From contig NGZR01000005.1 in assembly GCA_002197995.1 (NCBI GenBank), positions 558,001 through 622,000 on the forward strand: 64,000 nucleotides of DNA, read 5' to 3'. Under the pieces are notes generated by a model. That model was given only the letters and a program-made list of their open reading frames with translations, ran no database searches and was not told where the DNA came from. Both the position numbers and the translations under genes were made by a program. Source of the DNA: Gaeumannomyces sp. JS-464. Taxonomy: Eukaryota; Ascomycota; Sordariomycetes; Magnaporthales; Magnaporthaceae. This document shows, in pieces, positions 1 through 10,810 of the stretch (position 1 is its first letter; each line of letters begins with the position of its first letter).

Positions 1-397
1 GGAGCTCGATAGCATAGCGCACGACGACCCATTAGCGGTGTGCTCCGGATGTTCGGCAAAGCCCTCTGCCTAGACAAGGGGCGCCGCGGCCGCGGCGTGT
101 TGATGCTGCCGGCACTGAAATGTGACTTTTACAGAACCTTCCTGAACGAGGCCATACTAGCCGAGTGGGTTCTTGCGGAGCAGTCGCAGAACCACGCCTA
201 CTCGCACGATGCGTTTGTGCCCGATGGCTGTCGGAAAGGATGGGGTCATCGAGTCGCCGCTTTCCGAGTTTAGAATGGAAGACTGAACGGTGATTGTCGA
301 AGGAATCATGTGTACAGGGATGGATACATTGTTAAGGGGTTTCCTGTTTTACATTGTTATGACTCCCGGGCTCGTACGTGTCGCGCCCTGCGACGGT
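1..397. other. Non-coding flank left of the Mutator-like element
   Basis: No convincing gene is seen. The window opens inside a copy of a short repeat, GGAGCTCGATAGCATAG, found again near 3930 and 4215. The rest is mixed-composition DNA with only short, non-characteristic reading frames. Confidence 0.5.
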
Positions 398-406
398 CTT
401 TTAGAG

Positions 407-3368
407 GGGAATTAATGCGTGCACACACCAATCCTACGCACAGTAATCGTACGCACACCTCCGCCACGGCCGGTATCGGGGATTATGTGATTTTCTGTGG
501 CGCTCCCATAAAAAAAACACAGGCCATTAACGCCAAAGGTAAAAAACGATGCAGAACAATGAAATAAAGCTATTTAAAAGTGAAAAATAGATAAATCGAT
601 AGCCCTAAATCTAGTTTATAATCCAGCGACCCTCCTCGTCCCAATGCCCGCACTCCATCACCCTCCGGAACTCCTGATCAAAGCTGTCCTGTGACGCCTC
701 CCGCACCTCCCGTGCCCTCCTTGCGGCCACCCGTTGTGCAATTGTCTCTTTTGCAGCCTTTTTTTCCGCTTTTGTAACCGGCAAATGCGCTTAGGGGTCG
801 TTTGGATCCTCCCCTGCCGGCCTTGTAGTAGCCACAACGATCACAGAGGCTGCAGGAGAGGCCGCAGTAGCCGCGGCAGGGGGGTCCCAAAGTCGGCCTC
901 GTTTGCAGCCTCGAGGGTAGCCCCTAACTCCCAGTGGGAGTAATTGCGTCTGGCAGTATCACGGATACCGTTAGCAGTTTTGCCGTGCGGCTTAGGACCT
1001 TCCGGCACCCTCTCGTCGTCGCTAAACGGCCCCTGGCCGCGTGGGCGACCTTTCCGGGCCTCACGAGGGTCCGATACCCCCCAGTAAGGATCGTTAGCAT
1101 CTCGAGGCACTGTTTGGGTTACCCAAAAGTCGTCGATCTCCTTTAGGGCAAGGCCGGCCCGGGTTGCCCTTTTCTAGGCCTTCGAGGACCTCCTAAATCT
1201 CATGCGGCGCACGGCAGGCCAAATTGCCGGCGCACCGACCCCGTGCAGGCCGGCAGGGGCTTACGGGCCGGAAAAAGACGCGCCCGGCATGCTTGGAAGT
1301 GCAAAGCACTAAGGATATTAAGGCACCAACTGGATACGTGCCGGGTAGTCCCCCAAACCACGCTTTATTGCTATAGTCGTGCCGGATCCGTGTGGTAAAG
1401 GAGGTGCATTTTTTTTGTATTTTGTATTTATCCTCCGTTTAACGGTAAGCAGCCCGTTCGACGTCGTTTAGGGTTAATTTTCCGCTTAAACCTTATGCTT
1501 TTATGGAAAAATGGCTCCCCTTTTAATGCGGAAATGCTTATAAATCCGTTATTGGAATACATTTTGGTTAAATGGCAAGCCTAAAGCGCTTTACGGGCTA
1601 GCCACGCCTTAAAATATTTGATGATTTTTGGCTGCTTTTAAAAGGTTTGCCGGAGCTTTTGCCAGGTTTGCTAATGCATTTCGGGATCCCGGGTAAAAAC
1701 GACGTGCTTCCAAAGGTTAAATAGCCTTGTACGGCTGTATTTCACGATTGCAAGGGCGTTATTAAAAGCGGTTAAATTAACGCGGCGTTGGTAGGCGTAA
1801 GCCAGGTTTTGTAAATCCTTGGTATCCTTAGCGGCCAGATTAACGTCGGGCCGGGTTGGCGCTTTTGCCGTTGGCATTCGGGGAGTTAAAATCTTTATTA
1901 TTTGCCAGCGTTATTTCTTTACCTTTTAGCGGTTCCAATGCTTTTTAATATATGCGATAACTTTCCCGTTTAAATGGAAAATGCAATATTGCAAACATAA
2001 ATCGGGAAAAATAGCTTTTGCGTTAAAGCGGAAGTGCTTATTGTAAGGGGGACGTGCTAAAGTACCGCTCCACTACATAGACCAAAAGATCCAACAGTTC
2101 AATCACTTCGTGATTGAACCCTTTAGCACCACAGTATATCAAGCCCCGGGATCCTTTACCAGGGCGACCCCGTTACACTTATCGCCGTTTGTAATTCCGA
2201 CCTTTGGGGTTGGAAGGCCTAAAAATCCGAAATAAATTTTCAAATGCCGGAACCACTATTTAAAAGCCTCCTGGGTTTCGTTGCAAAAAAAGCTTTTAAA
2301 AAACCGGAATAGTCGTTTTTTCCGGCGTTATAACGATTGCAAAAACGAGGTGCATTTGGTATTTGTTAGTTTTATAAGTAACGTCGATTTGGATGCATTT
2401 CCCTGCTTTTTTTTAGCATTTTTAAGCTTTTCCAGTACGCCTAAACGCAGGCAGCCCACTTTTTTTACTTATCGATCCAACGGATTTTAAAGTAGTTTAT
2501 ATCCCCTCGCTCGTTAATATCCAAGCGTTTAAAAAAGGCCTGCGTTGCAAAATACCCATCCCGTTATTAAGCTCGTATATTAGCGCGAAAGCGGTAAATT
2601 TTAGCCATAGTCCAGCGTTGGGAAGGCCATTAACTTGCTATAAGGGTGCGAATCGTTGCGGAGGTTAAGGTATCGTTTAAGGCGGCCGTAATAAAGGCCC
2701 GGCGCTGGGGTTTGGTTAAGGCGGTCACCCGGGACGTATACGAGGGATCGTAAAGGGCGTGGCCGGCGTGGGTATCGTTAACAACGCGGGCGTTCCAAAA
2801 GCCGGAATCCGACTTTTTTAACTGCAAGACGATCTTCCAGTCGCAAAGGGCAAATTTAGTAGTAATAGTGACTTTTACCGAGCTTTTAAAAAGCCGTTAG
2901 TGCTTATATCCGTGCTTACAGTACCTCCACTTCTTAATTAGGGCTCCCTCGTTGGATTGCGTGCGAATTGGAGTAAATAGTATGCCTATTAATCGCTCCT
3001 AATCCGTAAAGGCGTCGAGGGCCTCGTTATGGGTAAACCAAAGGGTTAACAGGAAATCGTTTGGCAAAACCGCGCGCTATGGCTTTCCGTCCCAATCTGG
3101 GTGCCAAACGTGTATTTCTAAGCTTTCTAAAGGGTTGCAGGCGTCCTCGTCGTTTTTAGCGTCCTTTAACGGCGTTGCCGAGGCCATGGCGGTTATGGGA
3201 ATAGCTTCAACTTGTTTGTAAAGTTGGTGGCCGTCGTGCAACGTGGCTTAGAGTTAAAATTGTGGCCTGTGTTAGTTCGCGTGCGTGGCGCACGCAAATT
3301 TACAGAATTAGCGATATCGGCCGTTGTGGGGGTGTGCGTAGGATTAGGGTGTGCACGCATCAATTCCC
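407..3368 (-). mobile_element. RIPed Mutator-like DNA transposon (MULE)
   Basis: The two ends are long, imperfect inverted repeats: about 407-525 on the left and 3264-3368 on the right. Both read GGGAATTnATGCGTGCACAC inward and continue to a shared ACAGGCC. The flanks carry the same direct repeat, CTTTTAGAG (398-406, and 3368-3376 if the last C is counted), which matches the 8-10 bp target duplication of Mutator elements. The interior is AT-rich and full of stops, as after RIP. A transposase relic runs on the minus strand. The long TIRs, the duplication size and the transposase relic all agree on the superfamily. Confidence 0.82.
1560..3187 (-). pseudogene. Relic of a MULE transposase
   Basis: Reading begins at ATG 3187 in a good context (GCCATGG), about 180 bp inside the right TIR. 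The first ~60 codons are acidic and open up to an in-frame stop. At 2630-2827 an open segment (QLKKSDSGFWNARVVNDTH, then a PSYTSRVTALTKPQRRAF-like run) resembles the FAR1/WRKY-like DNA-binding region in front of fungal MULE transposases. Downstream the frame is broken many times by TAA/TAG stops of RIP type, and the catalytic domain cannot be followed. The lower boundary is approximate. Confidence 0.6.
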
Positions 3369-4018
3369 TTTTAGAGTTAACCCTCTCTTCGTGCTTCTCC
3401 GCCACATAGTGACATGCCCTTCCATTGGCTTCTTCCTTGTCCTCTTTTTAAGCTGATTTTACATAGGAACCCACCTTCGACCGCCTTAACGCCGAGCGCA
3501 AAGTCTCCTCCGCACCCCAAAACGCAAACCACCAAGCCATTGAATTTTTGTGTCGTCGGTAGTCTGCTTGCCCCTGTAAGTCGGCCGTGATCTTTCTCTT
3601 AAGGGAGCATATAATTAAACCTTGAATCATTCTAATACTGCGACACTAATTCATGGTAGGTCCGCGCTTAAATTCCGTTTACGATTAAACATCCATACTT
3701 GAGCTTCAAGTATGCCGTTGGTCCACTAAAACGTAGATGGAGATTTCTTTCTTCTTATCTATACATACCTATCAAATGAAAAATCTGTCTCCTAGTCTTG
3801 AAAATTCGTGGCCTAGTAAAATGCATCAGCCCGGCCTCAAAGAGTCTAGATCGGCGAATGTGGGCCAAATTCCCCTCCAGGGATACGTCCAGCCGTCGCC
3901 CGGGCCATTGCGACACGCGGTGTCTGCTGGGAGCTAGATAGCATAGTATTGCAGAGAAGAGGTGCATGTAGTAGACCTGTTGGATTAATCTCTATCCCTA
4001 AAGAACTTGTAGGAAAAC

Positions 4019-4043
4019 GCCCGAGGGTCTCCGACCCTCGGGC
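4019..4043. repeat. Perfect 11-bp hairpin
   Basis: GCCCGAGGGTC and its exact reverse complement are separated by only 3 nt (TCC). The stem is GC-rich and is followed by TCTTTAT. It is not inside a recognised gene or at the end of one. Confidence 0.85.
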
Positions 4044-4209
4044 TCTTTATACATGAGTGTGCAGTAGGATTGGTGAACCTCCTTCGGCGTCGCCGAGTGC
4101 TTTGTAACTGCTTAACGAGCACCTGCGACGCCGACGAGGGTGGTGATGCAGACCCCGGCCGGGGGCACCCCCTTGCTCCTTTGCGACACATAGCACATCC
4201 CGCGACATT

Positions 4210-4243
4210 CGCTGGGAGCTCAATAGCATAGCGACTCCCAGCG
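4210..4243. repeat. Inverted repeat enclosing the ATAGCATAG repeat
   Basis: CGCTGGGAG (4210-4218) and CTCCCAGCG (4235-4243) are perfect complements with 16 nt between them. The loop contains most of the 17-mer also found at position 1 and near 3930. The 3930 copy shares the left arm (GCTGGGAGCT) but not the right. Confidence 0.8.
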
Positions 4244-6023
4244 ATCCATACCCAGAGCCAGAAATGCCTTTTTCCCCTTTCTTAATGCCTCCCCGGCCCA
4301 CCATGCCAAGTCTGCGGAGCTCGGCTGTTCCTGTCCAATGCGAAGGAACTGAGTCTTTAAATATTTAACAGAAAAATGTATTGGGCGTGTGCTTCCCCTA
4401 AGTTTGGGAGATTATCGACGGTTGAGCTACGGCTATCTGGTGCCCGAGGCGGACAGCACGGAACGCCACCTGCGGGTGCAGTTTGGAAATTTGGCCTCGA
4501 CTCTGTTCCGAATTCGCTTCCCAATCGGTCTTCAATCCAACCTATGCTGTCAAGTCAAAAGTCAGGACCCACTTCTGTCTCCAGCTGGTTCCTTTTGTCC
4601 TCCAGCTTCCAGTGGACGTCTTCCTCTGTCGTCGCCTCCTGCACTCGACTCGCGGGCCTAGGTTTTGCGAGTTCTTTTATCGGTCGGGCGAGGCCGATCA
4701 GCTATCCGGCTAGCAGCTATCTTTCTCTCTGACCGCCTTCACCTTCGTCCGGCTAAACCTAACGCATCGCCACTCGTCTAATCATCACCGAGCAGAGTCA
4801 GACAGAAGGTGTGTGGCCCCTAAATGCCAGTCTGCTGGCGTCCCGTACTGATTGCTTTACTTCCAAATAGGCTAAGCCGAGACGCGCCTCTCTCATCTGT
4901 TTTCGACGGCAGCGCAAGCTGTGGCCGGAAGCACGATCCTAAACGAACGGCGCGCCTATGTGTAACGGACTAACGGACGTGTCCTCGCCCGACGTGCGGT
5001 CCTGAGGCTACCTTACGTCCGACATCCAAAGACTGTCAACCAATGCAGGGAAACTTTGCCTCTGCCGGAAAGACAAATCCAAACCAGGTTGGCTAGGTAG
5101 GGGAGCTTGGCAACTGGAATGTTGGCTAGGCGGTGGGGTATCTGATCCCATTAGTCTTACCTAGATTTATTCTTCGTTCTCGAGCCACTCCAAATGCTAA
5201 CAACCTCCGGTGCTGCTGCTCAAGTTCCAGTGTCCAGAACCGGCTGAAGCCTCGCGAAAAGGGTTGTAAGTGTAGTCTAGGATCCCACAACCAAGCCGCC
5301 GACCGCCCAGCCTTCGAAGCTAAGCAAGCCACCCAAGCTTGGTGATACGAGATTGGCTCACGCATTGCTTTTTTCGACGCAACTGAGCAATGTTGCATCG
5401 CGGTTCCGGCCGCCTCTAAGTCCGAGACCACCGCTAGCAGCTCTCCGGAAAACAGCGTCGCCGTTCGATCCATCGCCAAGGACAAGTTTTGTCGATGTTT
5501 CCAGTTTCGACTTGGGTGAACCTCACCCCTGGCTCTGTCGTCAACGAGGTAGCCTTACTTATCTACTGACTGAATCTCGCCCTAGCCGTTTTTATGGCGG
5601 CATGCCACTTGTCAATCTGGGCTCCGTACCAAATTTCCGGGTTCCAATTGTCAGTGTCCAATGGGCACGCTAAGCATTCACTAGAGCTACTCAGGGTTTG
5701 GAGAAGAACTTCCCAGCCGTTACCGCTTCGTGTCTGACTTCGGGCTTGAAGATACGAAGGCAATCGGGTCGATATAGACCAGGCTGAAACTGATGAATGT
5801 TTAGTGCCGTGCATCCCCAAGTACAAGCCGAACAGGATGTCTGGCGGGTGTGTATCCCCCAGACCCGAACAGGAGATTGGGGTATAAAGACTGCGATTGC
5901 GCAAGCGACATGTCGAACACGGCACTCTTGAAGAGACGAGTCCCTCTTCCTAGCGAAGATGTCACTGACGAGGAAGTGTAAAGTTCTACACTGGACCCTT
6001 GCCAACCGGTAAGCCCCAGAGCC

Positions 6024-6231
6024 GCGACAGCCGATTGTCAGTTGATGTCTTGGAGGCTAACCCACTCCTAGCTATGGCGAGGGGCTGAACGACGAGGAGA
6101 AGAAGATACTCCTCCGGGGAATCACGGTCACCAGCGACGGCGGATCGCCAGCTCACGTCTTGGTGGGGTATCTCGCCCCTAACTATGGCGAGTGACTGAA
6201 GGACAAGGAGAAGAAGAGTCTCTTCTTGAAC
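6024..6231 (+). repeat. Imperfect ~110-bp tandem duplication, coding-like
   Basis: Two adjacent units share GTCTTGG, then CTATGGCGAG, a GACnAnGAGAAGAAGA core and a following stretch of similar length. In one plus-strand frame they read YGEGLNDEEKKILL and YGE-stop-LKDKEKKSLF, so the duplication preserves a peptide pattern. This suggests a decayed protein-coding repeat. The parent gene is not recognisable. Confidence 0.45.
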
Positions 6232-6538
6232 GCTACGGCCGGCAGAGAGAACAAGGAGACCTGAGACACCAGGGTAACCCCTCGGGGACTTTCAAGACCG
6301 GGCAGTGTTCTAGCATTTCTGATGATGCTCTCGCCCCGCTTGAAATGGATGAGTTGAGGAATTCTACACCCCGGTCTAGGTGTGGAGGCCGAATAAGGCG
6401 CTGCTGTTGCTTTGGGTGGTAGCTAGCCGAGTACTGAGGAGTCAAGGGAGACGGCAGGGCTATCTCAGCGCTACGCATCCGGCGTCACCGCCTCGACAGC
6501 CAACCTTACGAGTTCTGCCGGCTATCACCGACATCTAA

Positions 6539-7114
6539 GGGCGTGTTCGGTGGTAGCGGTTTTTTGGTTTTTTGACCCTAGGCCGGTTTTTTGCATACGG
6601 GTACTCCCGAAATAAGCATAACCAGGGGCCTTGCAATAAAAAATGTACCTTTATAAATAGTTTTATTGCTATTTTTAAACGTATCACTTTTGCGAATAAA
6701 TTTCCTAATTTAGACGGTGGCAAAAAAGAAAAAAAGAAAAAAAAACCTTTATTCCTATTTAATCCTATCTGCACGTGCCTGGCCCTCCTGGCCCTCCTGG
6801 CCCTTTTTAGGCCTCGAAATTTCTCTAAAACAAAAGCTCTTTAAAAGGCGGGAGGGTGGCCGGCTTTATATATTCGTCGTTCCAAACCCCGGTCAGGAGG
6901 TGGCAAAATAGGTGGCACCGGAGGTGGCAAAGGTGGCCAGGAGCTGTATCAACGCGACTCGTTGGCTTGGGTAAAAAAATACTTCTGGCGGGTCTTTGGA
7001 GCGATTTTCACAAGGGCCAGGAAGCCCCTTGCCCGGATCCGCAAACCGATAAACAAGCGGTTTTTAAAAATAATATGGAAAAACAAAAAAACACCTTTAC
7101 CACCGAACATGCCC
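6539..7114 (+). mobile_element. PIF/Harbinger-type MITE, copy 1
   Basis: This is a 576-bp element with TIRs that start GGGCGTGTTCGGTGG on the left and end CCACCGAACATGCCC on the right. It is flanked by TAA on both sides (6536-6538 and 7115-7117), the 3-bp TWA duplication typical of PIF/Harbinger. Its ends are homologous to both ends of the 4-kb Harbinger copies in this window, including the sub-terminal ACCCGCCAGAAGTA and CCAACGAGTC blocks. It therefore looks like an internally deleted, non-autonomous relative. An inverted second copy lies at 28542-29112. Confidence 0.85.
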
Positions 7115-7117
7115 TAA

Positions 7118-8711
7118 TAGTTTATTTAGTGACAGAGCTCCTGAAAGTCAGGGAAAGCTTGCATTGCTGGCTTCCGCTGCTGTCCAGTAGCCTCTAGCGT
7201 TTGCAGATGTACCCATCGCGGCGATACTAGCGCTCTTCATTCTCTGCACCACACATAAAGCCGAGACACTCCGATCTTCTCATACTCCTCTTTATTCCCA
7301 AACTGTCACCAATGATCCGAAGATAAGGTGCATCCTGAGGATGAGGCTTACGGCTCTGGCTAAGGCCACTATCTTGACCTCTGGGAGTATAATTGCTGCG
7401 CAGCGATCCGCACTGTCGAGGACGTCGGGAAGAGCATCACTCCGTCCGCTGGAGACACGACTCCGTTCGGCAGGCCTAGGGTCTCGCTTACCAGGGCGAT
7501 TTGCCACGTGAAGGACGACACTGGAGAGTACGAATTGGCCTTTGAGGACACTCCTATCCTGCTTAGGCTCGAATAGCTTGTGGAGCTCTACGGGCCCTTT
7601 GAGCCACGCCAGCCCCGGGCACACTAGTTCGCTTCCTTTTCTTAGAACATTCCTTCGCCCGCGCGTACCTTTGTTCCGCACACAGTCAGGCTCCTTTGTT
7701 ACCAGATCCGTGGCTGTCGAGTCCCAAGCCGAGGGAGTTATCTTTGTACTTGGGAAGTGGGTGTCTTGGGTTGGATGGGAATAGCTTGCTCCCATAGAGA
7801 ATGCACGCCTGGCCTACCGTCAAAGTAGTGTCAGATACACATGCAATCATAATTGACTGGCACTACAAGCGTCTTGCGCTCCAAGGGGACGCTATGCTGG
7901 CTGATGGCAGATGCCCAGCCTCAGGCAGCGAGATAGCTGGGCTGGGAAGTCAACTCAAGCGAAAGCCGGGCGGGCCTTGGCCTTGTAGTTCTTCACCTGG
8001 GGCCCGAGGGTTGGCTGATCACGACGACAGCGACAGGACCAATTTTGTTCCCGAGACCCCCAAGGGCAGTTACTGGGGAGATACTCCACCTCACTCACCG
8101 CCTTCTCATGAAAATCGCATGTTTATCTGCTCTGCAACTAGACGCGTTCACCGAGCCTCCTAAACTGAAGTCAACGCGAGTCTACCCAGCAGCGGGTACC
8201 TAGGCATCTCGACTGAAAACAGTAGAGACGCGTGGCCGCAGACTGTGTCGTTGGGCCAGAGCTAATGATATTATACTTGCTGGATCTCGCCTCCCACCCT
8301 CCGTCCCCCCTCCCACAAAACTCTCCCGGCAACAACACAGCACGAGACTTCGCCTCGGTCGACCTGAACCAGGAACAGCCTCACATTCAGTGCAACACCA
8401 ATCAATAATCATATTATCCTTCCTTGTAAACGCTCAGCCTAATAATTTTCGCATCAGGGCCATCTCTCCTCCCGCCGTCATTGGTCCACGTCTCCCTTCT
8501 CCCATCTGAACCTCGTTTGGGCACTTGGGCACCAACGACTGCACCCAACCTAGCCGTCCCAGCCCACCAACTCTCTTTTATTTCCGCCATCCCGCCAGCA
8601 CCGCGACCTCATAAATTTGTGTGTCCAGCCTAGCCTAAATCCCATAGCACCTATTCTTCGACTCCATCGCTAGGCGAAGCCATCAGCGCTTTGCATCAAG
8701 CCTACTCCACC
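7118..8711. other. Intergenic, probable upstream region of the 8712 gene
   Basis: No gene is supported. A 167-codon minus-strand frame at 7292-7795 has no recognisable domain and an overlapping plus-strand frame, and is treated as chance. The last 400 bp before 8712 is C-rich and pyrimidine-biased (CTCTCC, CCTCC runs), as is common in ascomycete 5' leaders. Confidence 0.45.
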
Positions 8712-10219
8712 ATGCCTCTTCGCAAGCGGCTCTCGGCCAGTCACCCGGCCTCGCGCGACGGGTCGACGCATGGCAACAACTATCACACTGATGGATGCTC
8801 TGTGGCAAGAGCTCCATCTAAGCCGTCAATGGGGGTGCGCGCGCGGGATCGCTGCGGCGCCCTCTCCATCAAGATTATCCTAGCGACCAGATCTCTGCCA
8901 TCAAAGATCAAGAACAAGGCCTCTCGCGCCACGGCATCTCTCCGCACCACAGACTGGGGCCTGATTGCCCTGCCGCACCCAGACATCAACCGGCGTCTGT
9001 CATCTGTTCAGTCCGGATCAAGCAAGGCCGACGCCAACAACTCTCCTCAGCGGAGCATCAGCGTGAACATCCCGCGCCACGCCATCGGAGAGATCTAGGA
9101 TACCTCCTTCGATGAGCCCTCGCAGGACACTACTGCTTCTACCCTACCAACCACCGCGTCGGGATCATCTCCGCAGGCCAGCCCGCGGTCCCTTCACTCG
9201 GCCACGCCTTGCTCTTCACCGCCCTCTTCGCCTGCGACCGCGACTACGGCGCCAGGTGCAGACAAAACAGTTTCCCGCGGCACGCAACATGAGGCTAGCC
9301 AGTGCCTGTCCATCAGTCCCGTCATGATTGTGGAGAATTCGTCACCCCAAGGCACTCCCAACGCGACCGCGCCTCAAACACCTGAGCTGTCCATGTCGGG
9401 AATCATGGTTGTCGCCGACTGTGTCCCTTTGCACGATGGTGCGCTACCCGCGCCCTGTCTTTCTTCTCCTGGCACGGCCAGCAATGCTGACGCCATAACC
9501 CCAGACACTATCGCGCATCTCCCACATTCAGACCTCCCTCTGGATGACCCCACCCACGACTCGGAGTCGGGTAGCGAGCATTCCTACCAATCTTCAGACT
9601 TCGTCCTCGACCCGCATGACGAGGTCTTCGGCCAAGACGGCCGCATCTCCCGTCTCAGCATGCCGGCAGACGGTGATGATGACTCCGACGAAGAGTTCCC
9701 CGCCGTCCGCAGGAATATCTCCGGCAGCTCCTGGAACAGGACACGGAAATGATGGCCATCCAATGGGGAGAGGATCGGGACTCCCAAGAGTATCTCCTGC
9801 CGCAGCAAGGCACCTGCGGTCACTCTCCCGGGGAGCAGGACCTGTCCTCTCCCAGGCTATGCTATGCCCGCGAGCTGCTCCGCATCGATGGAAATCGGTT
9901 CTCCGGCGACGTGGCCGAGCCCCAGATGTCCCCGCCGCGAGAGAAGAAGCAGTGGCAAGAGTACCAGGTCGGCTACAGTATCGACAACGAGGGCTGGTCG
10001 GGCCTCCTCCCCTTCGAGATGCGCATGAGTGAGCTCTCGCCAGAAGACACTGTCAACCTTGCCACGGAGCTACGCGCGGCTGAGCTCAACGGACAGGAGT
10101 ATGTGCTAAACCCCGGCCTCGGTTGCCCCTTGGTGGGCGACTGGGCTGGCGAGTCGGCTCCACAGGATGACTCCATCTTGTCCTGGGACGGCATGTGGCG
10201 CAAGTACTGCGTCCACTAG
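8712..10219 (+). pseudogene. Uncharacterised fungal protein gene with one stop and one frame slip
   Basis: The start ATG at 8712 sits in a strong context (CCACCATGC). The frame runs MPLRKRLSASHP... to a TAG at 9096-9098, then continues open in the same frame to about 9700, where it slips by one base within TTCCCC (9696-9701). The new frame stays open to the TAG at 10217. Restoring one C gives exactly 503 codons, which supports a single gene. The product is Ser/Thr/Pro-rich and disordered in the middle, with acidic stretches (DDDSDEEF near residue 327) and a more ordered C-terminal third (QLLEQDTEMMAIQW... GWSGLLPFEMRMSELS). No family was recognised. The stop has the CAG-to-TAG form of RIP and the Harbinger copy starts 187 bp downstream, so RIP leakage is plausible. 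The frame slip may be a consensus error. Confidence 0.6.
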
Positions 10220-10810
10220 AGCTGAGGCTTCAGCGCCTCTGTCCCGTAGCCACGCAGGAGGGAGTTCGGCCGTCCATGGTCAAGTCCACAAGACTTGTGC
10301 ACCTCCGACTAGCAACGAGGCACACCAGCCTCCCGTTAATAGCAGCGGAGATTGGCCGAGGCGATACGGCCCGGCCTGTATTTGCTGTGGCGAATCGAGA
10401 ACTGAGGGCGTGTTCGCCCCAACGACTGTTTTTTGTTTTTTACATACTATTTTTGCCAACAACTGGAGAAACCGTTTGTGGACCCGAGGCCCCCCGGCCT
10501 CGCCCCATATAAAACCCCTAGTAAAAATAGGATTTGGCCCGCCAGAAGTACCATTTTGGCCAGGCCAACGAGTCGGTCGGATGGAGGCCCTGCAAGCCAC
10601 GTGTGGCCCTTGATCTGCAAGGGCCTGGGAGGGTCTGGGAGGGCCAAAGAGAGGATAGGCCGGCCGGCCGGCCCACGGGTTAAATAAAGGAAGGGATCCA
10701 GATTACGGCGGCAGTAGGGGCTTAAAGTAAACTCGATCATTTTGGCTTTAATCTTTAGCCGTTTAGTATAGCAAATATACCGTTCAACTCGCCTTTTTTT
10801 GCTTTATCTT

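Larger units (their letters stand above)
3377..6538. other. Gene-poor region with small inverted and direct repeats
   Basis: No gene could be defined in about 3.1 kb. The stretch has two strong hairpins (4019-4043 and 4210-4243), two copies of the GGAGCTnnATAGCATAG repeat, and a decayed coding-like stretch with an internal duplication at 6024-6231. A minus-strand segment ending near 5563 (codons reading NWNPEIWYGAQIDKW) looks protein-like, but no start, intron or family could be assigned. Confidence 0.45.

Noticed and set aside
7292..7795. 167-codon minus-strand frame as a gene
   Set aside because: No domain, poor start context, overlapping open frames on the other strand and no intron support.
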